Positions 7,039-13,776 of a DNA stretch of 29,959 nucleotides are shown piece by piece; the stretch's first letter is position 1; every line of letters starts with the position of its first letter. The position numbers and the translations under genes are program-made. Location: NCBI GenBank assembly GCA_964607015.1, contig CAZSHN010000009.1, positions 1 to 29,959 on the forward strand, written 5' to 3'. Origin of the DNA: CAYUNN01 sp964607015 (GTDB lineage: Bacteria > Patescibacteriota > Minisyncoccia > Minisyncoccales > JAGGXC01). The notes under the pieces are model-generated. The model had not been told where the DNA came from and searched no databases. It was given only the letters and a program-made list of their open reading frames with translations.

Positions 7039-8055
7039 ATGAAAGAAGTATGTCTTTACAAAAAACTAAAAGAGAAAAAGGTAAAGTGCCAAAACTGTGC
7101 TCATTATTGTACTATTGATCAAGACAAAAGAGGAATCTGCGGAGTAAGAGAAAATAAAGATGGTAAACTTTATGCTCTAAACTACGGAAAGGCAATAGCT
7201 TTTCATGTTGATCCTATTGAGAAAAAACCGTTGTTCCATTTTCTTCCTGGAACAGAATCTTTTTCCTTAGCTACAGTTGGTTGTAATTTCAAATGTTCTA
7301 ATTGTCAAAACTATGATATTTCTCAAGGAGCGAGAAATTTAAAAGAAATCCCTGGAAAAGATTTACCACCAAAAGAAATTGTAAAAATTGTAAAAGAAAA
7401 TAATATTCCCAGCATTTCTTACACCTATACAGAGCCAACAATTTTTTCTGAATACGCCTTAGATACCATGAAGATTGCCAAAGAAAATAATATAAAAAAT
7501 GTTTGGATAAGCAATGGATTTCTTTCAAAAGAATGTTTTAGTCTCATCCATCCTTATCTTGATGCTATAAACATAGATTTAAAAAGTTTTTCAGATGACT
7601 TTTATAAAAAACATTGCAAAGGAAAAATAAAGCCAGTAATAGAAACAGCAAAAAGAGCAAAGAAAAAAAATATCTGGCTTGAAATAACCACCCTTCTTAT
7701 TCCAACTTTGAATGATTCAGAGAAAAATATTAAAGATATTGCAAAGTTCATCAAAAAAGAATTAGGAGAAGAAACTCCCTGGCATATTACAAAGTTCTCA
7801 GGCTTGATTTCTTGGAAGTTACAAGATTTACCAGAAACTTCAATAGAAACCATAAAAAAAGCTTGGAAAATAGGAAAAGAAGAAGGATTAAAATATGTAT
7901 ACACGGGAAATATGCCTGGTCTTCCGTCAGAAGATACTTTCTGCCCGAAATGCAATCAGTTAATAATTGATAGAAACGGTTACAAAATTCACCGTTACGA
8001 CAAAGAAGGAAAATGTCCGAAATGTAATTATAATTTAGATTTAATCCTGAAGTAA
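7039..8055 (+). CDS. amrS: AmmeMemoRadiSam system radical SAM enzyme (PflA-like, AmrS)
   Basis: Radical SAM protein of the pyruvate formate-lyase activase-like group, in the operonic trio with LigB/Memo-like and AMMECR1 proteins. The [4Fe-4S]-SAM motif is C82-x3-C86-x2-C89 (GCNFKCSNCQNY). An N-terminal Cys set (C17, C20, C24, C34; motif CQNCAHYC) and a C-terminal zinc-ribbon-like pair (C302/C305 and C326/C329) suggest extra metal sites. The substrate of this family is not established. At 338 aa it has family length. Start chosen at the first ATG, 8 nt behind an extended -10. It is the first gene of a six-gene plus-strand operon, 2 nt before the next gene. Confidence 0.9.
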   Translation: MKEVCLYKKLKEKKVKCQNCAHYCTIDQDKRGICGVRENKDGKLYALNYGKAIAFHVDPIEKKPLFHFLPGTESFSLATVGCNFKCSNCQNYDISQGARNLKEIPGKDLPPKEIVKIVKENNIPSISYTYTEPTIFSEYALDTMKIAKENNIKNVWISNGFLSKECFSLIHPYLDAINIDLKSFSDDFYKKHCKGKIKPVIETAKRAKKKNIWLEITTLLIPTLNDSEKNIKDIAKFIKKELGEETPWHITKFSGLISWKLQDLPETSIETIKKAWKIGKEEGLKYVYTGNMPGLPSEDTFCPKCNQLIIDRNGYKIHRYDKEGKCPKCNYNLDLILK

Positions 8056-8057
8056 AT

Positions 8058-8669
8058 ATGAAGATTAATTTTGCCTGCATCTCCCCTCACCCTCCAATAA
8101 TACTACCATCTGTTGGATCAGAGGAAGACAGAAAAGAAGTAGAAGAAACAATAAGCTCTCTTGAAAAACTAGGAAAGATATTTGACCAGTCAGAAATAGA
8201 TGAAATTATTATTTCATCTCCTCATCCAGATTGGGGTTTCAATGTTCCGTTATTTTTCATTGCGAAAAATTTTAAAGGAAAAATAAGAACTTACCTTACA
8301 GAATCAGATCCACCAGAATTTTATTTCCAACAAGGAAAATCAATAGTTGCAAAAATGGAAGATAAAAATTACGCCCTTATTGCGTCTGGAGATCTTTCTC
8401 ACAGACTAAAGGAAGAAGGTCCGTATGGTTTTCACCCTCAGGGACCAAAATTTGATAAAGCATTAATTGCCTTTTTAAAAGATAAAAATATTGATAAAAT
8501 TAAGAAATTAAACAAAGATTTCCCAGAAGCAGGAGAATGTGGTCTTAGGTCGTTCTGTTTTCTTCTAGGAATATTAGAAGAAGCTAAAATAGAATGGGAA
8601 CCAGAAATATTATCTTATCAAGACTCTTTCGGAGTTGGATATTTAGTAACTAATTTTAAAATAAAATAA
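8058..8669 (+). CDS. LigB-like class III extradiol dioxygenase-fold protein (AmmeMemoRadiSam component)
   Basis: A 203-aa protein of the LigB/Memo superfamily, placed between the radical SAM and AMMECR1 genes. SPHPPIILPSVG (9-20), SSPHPDWG (53-60, H56) and SGDLSHRL (110-117, D112, H115) are the conserved stretches expected to line the metal site. The N-terminal SPHPPI resembles the LigB domain that in clostridia is fused in front of AMMECR1, rather than classical Memo (AmrB). Here the two are separate genes 1 nt apart. Enzymatic dioxygenase activity is not established for this group. I give no gene symbol because amrB would imply the longer Memo form. Confidence 0.82.
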   Translation: MKINFACISPHPPIILPSVGSEEDRKEVEETISSLEKLGKIFDQSEIDEIIISSPHPDWGFNVPLFFIAKNFKGKIRTYLTESDPPEFYFQQGKSIVAKMEDKNYALIASGDLSHRLKEEGPYGFHPQGPKFDKALIAFLKDKNIDKIKKLNKDFPEAGECGLRSFCFLLGILEEAKIEWEPEILSYQDSFGVGYLVTNFKIK

Positions 8670-8670
8670 T

Positions 8671-9231
8671 ATGAACCCCTTAGTTGATCTTGCTCAAAAA
8701 GCAGTAGAAAATTATATAAAAGAAGAAAAGAAGATAAGTGTTCCTGAAAACATCCCGGAAAGGTTCACTGCTGAAGAAGCAGGTGTTTTTATTACTATAA
8801 AGAAAAATGGAAAATTAAGAGCTTGCCTTGGAACCTACTTGCCTACCCAAGAAAATATCGCTCAAGAAGTAATAAAAAATGCTGTCTCTGCTGCAACAAC
8901 TGATTATAGATTTGGACCAATTGACCAAGAAGAGCTTCCTTCTTTGGTGTATTCAGTTTACGTCTTAGGTCCACCAGAAAAAATAGAGAAAAAAGAAGAT
9001 TTAGATCCCAAAAAATACGGAATACTCGTAAGAACAGATCCTGTCACTGGTGAAGAAAAAGATGTTTTGTTTGATGGAAAAGTCCCCTTCAAGTCAGGAT
9101 TATTATTACCAGACATAGAAGGTATTGATACTATAGAAAAACAATTCTTAACTGCTTGTGATAAAGGAGGAATTAACCCAGAAAAAGAAAAGGTATTAGT
9201 CTACAGATTCAACGTAGAAAAATATGAATAA
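8671..9231 (+). CDS. amrA: AMMECR1 domain protein (AmmeMemoRadiSam system protein A)
   Basis: A single AMMECR1 domain of 186 aa. The family's invariant LRGCIG motif is present as LRACLG (49-54), within KKNGKLRACLGTY. Other family traits are the NAVSAATTDYRFGPI block and a conserved ITxLxE-like region around PSLVYSVYVLGPPEKI. The molecular role of AMMECR1 is unknown; its conserved Cys and link to a radical SAM enzyme suggest a modification or redox function. It starts 1 nt after the LigB-like gene and overlaps the next gene by 8 nt, so it is tightly coupled. Confidence 0.9.
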   Translation: MNPLVDLAQKAVENYIKEEKKISVPENIPERFTAEEAGVFITIKKNGKLRACLGTYLPTQENIAQEVIKNAVSAATTDYRFGPIDQEELPSLVYSVYVLGPPEKIEKKEDLDPKKYGILVRTDPVTGEEKDVLFDGKVPFKSGLLLPDIEGIDTIEKQFLTACDKGGINPEKEKVLVYRFNVEKYE

Positions 9232-9895
9232 AAACAAAGAATTAATAAAAATATTAAAAGAGATAGCAAACCTTCATGAGATAAAGGGCACAAAGTTCAA
9301 ACCGAATGCTTATCGAAAAGCAGCAGCTTCTCTAGAAAAGATTCAAGAAGACGTCTCTGATATTTATAAGAAATCAGGAATAAAAGGAATTGAAGAAATC
9401 AAAGGAATCGGAAAAAGCATTGCCCAGAAAATAGAAGAATATTTAAAAAAAGGGAAGATAAAATATTTTGAAGATTTAAAAGAAGAAACAAAAATAAGAC
9501 AAATTGTCACCCACTATTTTCAAACAAAGGGAGTGTCTCTAAAAGAACTTAAACAAAACGCAAAAAAAAGGAAAATAGTGTATTCAAGATATACAAAACC
9601 AGCAAAACAATTATTAGAATTAGCAGGGTCACCTGAAAAAGCAAAAGAAGCAATTAGCAAGGTAGCTAGCTGGGCAAAATCAAGAAACCTAGATTACACC
9701 ATTGAAACAGTCTTTAAAAAATGGTTAGAATTAGATAAACTAAAACCAAAAGAGATTGTTAAAAAACCATTCTACAGAGGAGATCCAATGGTTTGGTCTC
9801 AGTCAAGAAGAAAATGGTATGTTATTGATAAAGAAGGAAACTGGCTAGAATTTGCTGGAAAAAAATCAGATGTAGAATGGAAAATAGTAGAATAA
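9224..9895 (+). CDS. Pol beta 8-kDa-like helix-hairpin-helix domain joined to an uncharacterised C-terminal region
   Basis: Residues 1-80 resemble the N-terminal domain of PolX/DNA polymerase beta: HEIKGTKFKPNAYRKAA (18-34) and the HhH element GIKGIEEIKGIGKSIAQKI (52-70). The polymerase palm that normally follows is absent. Residues 90-170 form a helical region including YTKPAKQLLELAGSPEKAKE (123-142) and WAKSRNLDYTIETVFKKWLE (150-169). Residues 182-223 look like a small beta domain (YVIDKEGNWLEF). DNA binding is likely from the HhH; a catalytic activity cannot be inferred. It overlaps amrA by 8 nt and precedes fmt by 22 nt. Function is unknown, and the start overlapping amrA is the only good ATG. 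Confidence 0.75.
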   Translation: MNKNKELIKILKEIANLHEIKGTKFKPNAYRKAAASLEKIQEDVSDIYKKSGIKGIEEIKGIGKSIAQKIEEYLKKGKIKYFEDLKEETKIRQIVTHYFQTKGVSLKELKQNAKKRKIVYSRYTKPAKQLLELAGSPEKAKEAISKVASWAKSRNLDYTIETVFKKWLELDKLKPKEIVKKPFYRGDPMVWSQSRRKWYVIDKEGNWLEFAGKKSDVEWKIVE

Positions 9896-9917
9896 AAAAT
9901 TAATAAAAAAAGTTAAA

Positions 9918-10868
9918 ATGGAATTAGAGAAAACCAAGATTATTTTTTTTGGAACACCAAAATTCAGTGACATCATATTAAAAAGATTAATCGAAGAAAA
10001 GATTAATCCTGTTTTAGTAGTTACCTGCCCTGACAAACCAGTAGGAAGAAAACAAACTATTACCCCTTCTCCGGTAAAGAAAACAGCAAAAAGAAATAAC
10101 ATTAACATTTCTCAACCAGAAGATATTAAAGAAATAGAAGAGAAAATCAAAGAAATAAATCCTGACTTAATTGTTACCGCTGCTTGCGGAAGAATTTTGC
10201 CAAAAGAATTATTAGAAATACCCAAACATGGATGTCTAAATCTTCATCCTTCTCTTCTTCCAAAATACAGAGGACCTTCTCCTATTCAGGCTGCAATATT
10301 AAACGGAGATACAAAAACAGGAGTTACTATTATAAAAATGACAGAAGGAATAGATGAAGGACCAATAATTGCAAGTTCTAGTTTCATAATAGGAAAAGTA
10401 AAAATAACACACGAAGAATTAGAAGAAGAGCTTGCAAAAATGAGTGCAAAATTAGTCAAAGAGACAATTCCTAAATGGATAAAAGGAGAAATAGAACCAG
10501 AAAAACAAGACGAATCAAAAGCAACGTACACTAAGAAAATTAAAAAAGAAGATGGACGAATAGACTGGAATAGTTCTGCTAGAGAAATAGAAAGAAAAAT
10601 CAGAGCATTTAATCCTTGGCCAAGTGCTTTCTGCAAAGCAGAAGATAAAATCATGAAGATACTAAAAGCTTCTGTTTTGAAACAAACAGAAACTGGCCCC
10701 TCCAGAGAACCAGGAAAAGTATATCTTGCTCCAAATGATCAGATAGCTGTTCAATGCGGAAAAGACTATTTAATCGTAGAAGAATTGCAATTCGCTGGAA
10801 AAAACAAAACAAGAATAGAAGATTTTCTAAAAGGAAATATAGACTTTATAGGAACAACACTAAAATGA
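9918..10868 (+). CDS. fmt: Methionyl-tRNA formyltransferase
   Basis: Formylates Met-tRNA-fMet with 10-formyl-THF for translation initiation. The N-terminal formyltransferase domain shows IIFFGTPKFSD (8-18), catalytic N108 and H110 in LNLHPSLLPKYRGPSP (107-122) and D146 in EGIDEGPI. The C-terminal OB-like domain (about 205-316) contains the DGRIDW and AFNPWPSAF segments typical of Fmt. Length 316 aa is normal. It overlaps efp by 4 nt (ATGA). Peptide deformylase, its functional partner, is encoded at 21651-22124 rather than next to it. Confidence 0.96.
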   Translation: MELEKTKIIFFGTPKFSDIILKRLIEEKINPVLVVTCPDKPVGRKQTITPSPVKKTAKRNNINISQPEDIKEIEEKIKEINPDLIVTAACGRILPKELLEIPKHGCLNLHPSLLPKYRGPSPIQAAILNGDTKTGVTIIKMTEGIDEGPIIASSSFIIGKVKITHEELEEELAKMSAKLVKETIPKWIKGEIEPEKQDESKATYTKKIKKEDGRIDWNSSAREIERKIRAFNPWPSAFCKAEDKIMKILKASVLKQTETGPSREPGKVYLAPNDQIAVQCGKDYLIVEELQFAGKNKTRIEDFLKGNIDFIGTTLK

Positions 10869-11434
10869 TAGAATATTCTGAATTAGAAAAAGGAATAAGG
10901 ATAATAATTAATAACCAGCCTCATGAGATAACTGAGGCCTCACCTGTCTTCAAAGGAAGAGGTCATTCTGTAATCCAAGCTAAATTAAAGAATCTCATTA
11001 CCGGAGACGCTCTTTCTAAAACTTTTCACCCTTCAGATAAATTTGAAGAAGCAAAAATTGAAAAAATAAAAGCTAAGTTTGTTTATTCCCACCGAGGGAA
11101 GTATGTTTTTTCAGAAAAAAATAATCCCTCTAAAAGATTTGAGTTAACAGAAGAGCAGATCGGTAATAATCATAAGTTTTTAAAATCAGGCCAGACAGTA
11201 GACGCAATAATCTTTGAAAATGAAGTAGTTAATATCTCTCTCCCGATTAAAGATACATTTAAAGTTACTATGGCCCCTCCCGGCATAAAAGGCAATCGTT
11301 CTCAGTCTGGAACAAAAACAGCGACAATAGAAACAGGAGTTAAAGTAGATGTTCCTCTTTTTATCGAAACAGGAGATGTTATTGAAATAAATACAGAAAC
11401 AGAAGAATATACAAGAAGGGTAGAAAAGAAATAA
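10865..11434 (+). CDS. efp: Translation elongation factor P
   Basis: Binds the ribosome between P and E sites and relieves stalling at polyproline. At 189 aa it has all three domains: a KOW-like domain I, an OB domain II and the C-terminal domain III with TATIETGVKVDVPLFIETGD, the EF-P signature region. The domain I loop reads VFKGRGHSV, so the tip position (K34 in E. coli, R32 in Pseudomonas) is most likely Arg (R32), with K30 two residues before. The frame is open upstream to 10754 inside fmt, but MIEYSELEKG starting at 10865 is the natural family start. It closes the six-gene operon. Confidence 0.95.
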   Translation: MIEYSELEKGIRIIINNQPHEITEASPVFKGRGHSVIQAKLKNLITGDALSKTFHPSDKFEEAKIEKIKAKFVYSHRGKYVFSEKNNPSKRFELTEEQIGNNHKFLKSGQTVDAIIFENEVVNISLPIKDTFKVTMAPPGIKGNRSQSGTKTATIETGVKVDVPLFIETGDVIEINTETEEYTRRVEKK

Positions 11435-11450
11435 AAAGTGAATTATAGAT

Positions 11451-11486
11451 AAAAAAAATGGACGTTTAATCTAAACGTCCTTTTTT
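11451..11486. terminator. Bidirectional intrinsic terminator between efp and the convergent gene
   Basis: GGACGTTTA (11460-11468), loop ATC, TAAACGTCC (11472-11480), flanked by eight A (11451-11458) and six T (11481-11486). It serves both the plus-strand efp operon and the minus-strand gene that ends at 11491. Confidence 0.92.
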
Positions 11487-11490
11487 AATT

Positions 11491-11997
11491 TTACCAATTT
11501 TCTGCTACTCTCATTCCTTCAAAGATCATTTCTTCTATTTCTTTATCTTTTTTTTTGACCTCTTCATTGCTGATTATTTTTCTTGAGCAAGAATCCATTC
11601 TATTGCTTTTAATGATCAACTCCATCAGTTTATCAAGAAGATTATTCGTCATTCCTCCAACTGAAACTCTCGGAGAAAGTGGCCCATAGCTATATTTCTT
11701 ATACATACGCTCGTCTAAGAAACTATCAAACCAACCAGACTTCTCAATAACAACTGACCCTCGAGTAAAATCAAATCTATATTTTTCTCTTTCCTCTCTT
11801 ATTTTAGGAGGAAGAACAATGGATTTTACCGACAATCTTCTGCTTAGGCAGATAATGATTTCATATTCTTCAATTTTGCTCGTTACTTCAATAACCAGTT
11901 TTTTCTTTTTATTGTAAAAGCACTTATAGCCATTAAAGTCAAAGAGTTCAAGCAGATATCCAAAGATTGGATGCCAATCTTTATTCAAACTTTCCAT
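11491..11997 (-). CDS. Hypothetical protein, 168 aa
   Basis: I do not recognise this protein. It begins MESLNKDWHPIFGYLLELFDF. It has an alternating hydrophobic/charged middle part (about 30-95) that looks like beta strands, aromatic-rich segments (GWFDSFLDERMYKKYSYGPL, 93-112) and a helical, lysine/glutamate-rich C-terminus (120-168). There is no signal peptide or membrane span. It is an independent unit with its own promoter, a clear SD (TCACCTCT on the plus strand, 12005-12012, 7 nt before the ATG) and the shared terminator at 11451-11486. Independent transcription signals make it a credible gene despite the lack of homology I can name. Confidence 0.7.
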   Translation of the reverse strand: MESLNKDWHPIFGYLLELFDFNGYKCFYNKKKKLVIEVTSKIEEYEIIICLSRRLSVKSIVLPPKIREEREKYRFDFTRGSVVIEKSGWFDSFLDERMYKKYSYGPLSPRVSVGGMTNNLLDKLMELIIKSNRMDSCSRKIISNEEVKKKDKEIEEMIFEGMRVAENW

Positions 11998-12004
11998 TTA
12001 TTTT

Positions 12005-12061
12005 TCACCTCTTTTAAAAGATCTTATTCAATAGTATAACACAAATTAAACAATTTTACAA
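12005..12061 (-). promoter_or_regulatory. Promoter and Shine-Dalgarno of the 168-aa gene
   Basis: Minus-strand TTGTAA (-35, 12056-12061), 17-bp spacer, TATACT (-10, 12033-12038) preceded by TGT. The -35 overlaps the stop of the upstream ATPase gene. AGAGGTGA (12005-12012) is a strong SD 7 nt from the ATG, unusual in this window. Confidence 0.65.
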
Positions 12062-12919
12062 CAATTTATTTTTCAAATTATTAAAAATATTTTCTAGCTC
12101 TTCTTTCGCTTTTAAATCTGTTTCTAAAATAGGAACAAGATTAGCTACAGCATTAAATATTTTTTGATCATAAGAAATTTTACCGATAAATCGTTCTCCC
12201 GCCCATTCTTTAATATCGTTACTCATTTTTTCATTTACTTCCCACTTATTAACAACAACAGCAAAGGGAATTTGAAAATGATTTATAACTTCAAGTACTC
12301 TCTTTAAATCACTAAAACCAGAAAGAGTGGGTTCAGTTACCAAAACTACAAAATCAACATCTCTTAAAGCGGCGATAACAGGGCAACCAGTTCCAGGAGA
12401 AGAATCAATAACCATCAATTCGTGGTCAATCTTCTCTGCCTCTTTTTTAATCTCAGAAACTATTTTTCCAGAGCCTGTCTCACCAGGATACAATTGTCCT
12501 GAAACCAAATTAAAACCGGGTTCGATTTCCTTCATTCTGATTTCTCCGTTCTTAACCGGTTCTAGGTGGATAGCTTTCCTGGGACAGAGAACTTCACACG
12601 CTCCACAACCCTCACATAAAAGATTATTAACCACAGGTTTGCCGTTTATCATTTTAATTGCATCAAACCTACATTTCTGAGCACAAAGACCGCAACCATT
12701 ACATTTATCATAATCAATTACCGCCTTGCTTGAAGTGCTTACTTTCTCAATGCTTTCCCATTCCTTTTCTTCGTTTAACCAAATTGCTAAATTAGGAGCA
12801 TCTACGTCGCAATCTACTGCCACTACTTTCTTTTCTCTAGAAAAAAGTGTGGCTAGAGCGGAGGTTAACATTGACTTTCCTACTCCTCCTTTTCCACTTG
12901 AAATTGCTATTTTATTCAT
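12056..12919 (-). CDS. MinD/Mrp-superfamily ATPase with inserted 2[4Fe-4S] ferredoxin domain (copy 1)
   Basis: P-loop ATPase of the COG1149 type. The deviant Walker A is GKGGVGKS (9-16), with VAVDCDVDAPN (33-43) next to it. An inserted bacterial-type ferredoxin domain carries C73/C76/C79/C83 and C102/C105/C108/C112. The Walker B-like region is MVIDSSPGTGCPVIA (169-183). Relatives occur beside NifX-family proteins, for example in the Orange Protein operon of Desulfovibrio, and are thought to handle metal-sulfur clusters. This copy stands alone, about 11 kb from its paralogue at 23452-24288. It diverges from the IPK gene with a 56-bp gap. The exact target is unknown. Confidence 0.88.
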   Translation of the reverse strand: MNKIAISSGKGGVGKSMLTSALATLFSREKKVVAVDCDVDAPNLAIWLNEEKEWESIEKVSTSSKAVIDYDKCNGCGLCAQKCRFDAIKMINGKPVVNNLLCEGCGACEVLCPRKAIHLEPVKNGEIRMKEIEPGFNLVSGQLYPGETGSGKIVSEIKKEAEKIDHELMVIDSSPGTGCPVIAALRDVDFVVLVTEPTLSGFSDLKRVLEVINHFQIPFAVVVNKWEVNEKMSNDIKEWAGERFIGKISYDQKIFNAVANLVPILETDLKAKEELENIFNNLKNKLL

Positions 12920-12940
12920 CGTTTTATTAGTTTAATTTAT

Positions 12941-12969
12941 TTCCAACTCTTCCTTATTTATTATATAAT
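12941..12969 (+). promoter_or_regulatory. Promoter of the isopentenyl phosphate kinase gene
   Basis: TTCCAA (-35, 12941-12946), 17-bp spacer, TATAAT (-10, 12964-12969). The ATG at 12976 follows after 6 nt, which places the transcription start on or beside the start codon (leaderless). A minus-strand TATAAT (12960-12965) overlaps it and could serve the divergent ATPase gene, but lacks a good -35. Confidence 0.65.
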
Positions 12970-12975
12970 TTATAT

Positions 12976-13776
12976 ATGAAAAATCTAATTTTTTTAAAAC
13001 TTGGTGGCAGCTTAATAACAGACAAAACCAAACCTTACACTCTAGAAACTAAAATTCTTGAAAGACTTTGTCAAGAAATAAAAATAGCTAGAGAAGAAAA
13101 AGAAATTAATTTACTTCTTGGTCATGGCGGAGGCTCTTTTCCTCATATTTCCGCAAAAAAATATAAGACAAAGGAAGGGTTTGTTGAAAAAGAAAGTAAA
13201 TATGGTTTTTGCCAGGTTCAAAACGATGCTGCTACTTTAAATAGAATAGTAGTAAATAATCTTTTGAAAATAGGAGAAAAAGCATTTTCTGTTTCTCCTT
13301 CTTCTTGTTGTACAGCTAATAATTCAGAAATTGATTCTTTTTATCTGGAAACTTTAGAAAGACTACTTGAATCTAAACTCCTACCAGTAATATATGGAGA
13401 TACGGTAGTAGATAAAAAACAAGGTTGTACCATCCTCTCTACGGAAAAACTATTCGTCTATTTAGCAAAAGAACTAAAACCAGGAAGAATTATTATTGCC
13501 GATAAAGCAGGAGGAGTTTATACTGCTGATCCATTTAAAGACAAGGATGCAAAATTTATACCAGAAATTAATGAAAATAATTGGGAAAAAATAAAAGGAT
13601 ATCTTGACGAATCACATGGAATAGATATTACTGGCGGAATGAAAGAAAAGGTAAAGAAAGCAGTAGAGCTAGCCAAGCTAGGAATAAAAGTAAATATAAT
13701 AAACGGAAGAAATTCAGATGAATTAAAAAAAGCTCTTCTCGGAGAAGAACCTGGAACTAAAATTACTTGGCAGTAA
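12976..13776 (+). CDS. Isopentenyl phosphate kinase (amino acid kinase fold)
   Basis: Predicted to phosphorylate isopentenyl phosphate to IPP, the last step of the alternative (archaeal-type) mevalonate pathway. It has the amino acid kinase fold with LKLGGSLITDK (7-17, K8), GHGGGSFPHISAKKY (49-63), in which H57 matches the IPK-specific catalytic His that distinguishes it from glutamate and acetylglutamate kinases, YGDTV (140-144), IIADKAGGVYTADP (173-186) and DITGGMKEKV (217-226). Length 266 aa is typical. It is a single gene with its own promoter, and its stop abuts that of convergent nrdG (13776/13777). Fosfomycin kinase or another IPK-like kinase is the main alternative. No other isoprenoid genes are in the window. 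Confidence 0.82.
   Translation: MKNLIFLKLGGSLITDKTKPYTLETKILERLCQEIKIAREEKEINLLLGHGGGSFPHISAKKYKTKEGFVEKESKYGFCQVQNDAATLNRIVVNNLLKIGEKAFSVSPSSCCTANNSEIDSFYLETLERLLESKLLPVIYGDTVVDKKQGCTILSTEKLFVYLAKELKPGRIIIADKAGGVYTADPFKDKDAKFIPEINENNWEKIKGYLDESHGIDITGGMKEKVKKAVELAKLGIKVNIINGRNSDELKKALLGEEPGTKITWQ
13725..13750 (-). terminator. nrdDG terminator embedded in the IPK coding sequence
   Basis: Minus-strand stem GTTCTTC / GAAGAGC (13750-13744 with 13738-13732), loop TCCGA, one G-T pair, followed by seven T (13731-13725). It lies 27-52 nt past the nrdG stop, inside the last codons of the convergent gene. Confidence 0.65.

Noticed and set aside
10754..10864. Upstream extension of the efp frame inside fmt
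   Set aside because: It would add 37 basic residues before the natural EF-P start, and fmt clearly occupies this stretch; ATG 10865 with an ATGA junction fits the family.
1219..10868. Genetic code 25 (UGA as Gly), as in some CPR lineages
   Set aside because: TGA works as a stop at the dac/mraY and fmt/efp junctions and elsewhere, without in-frame TGA in conserved domains.
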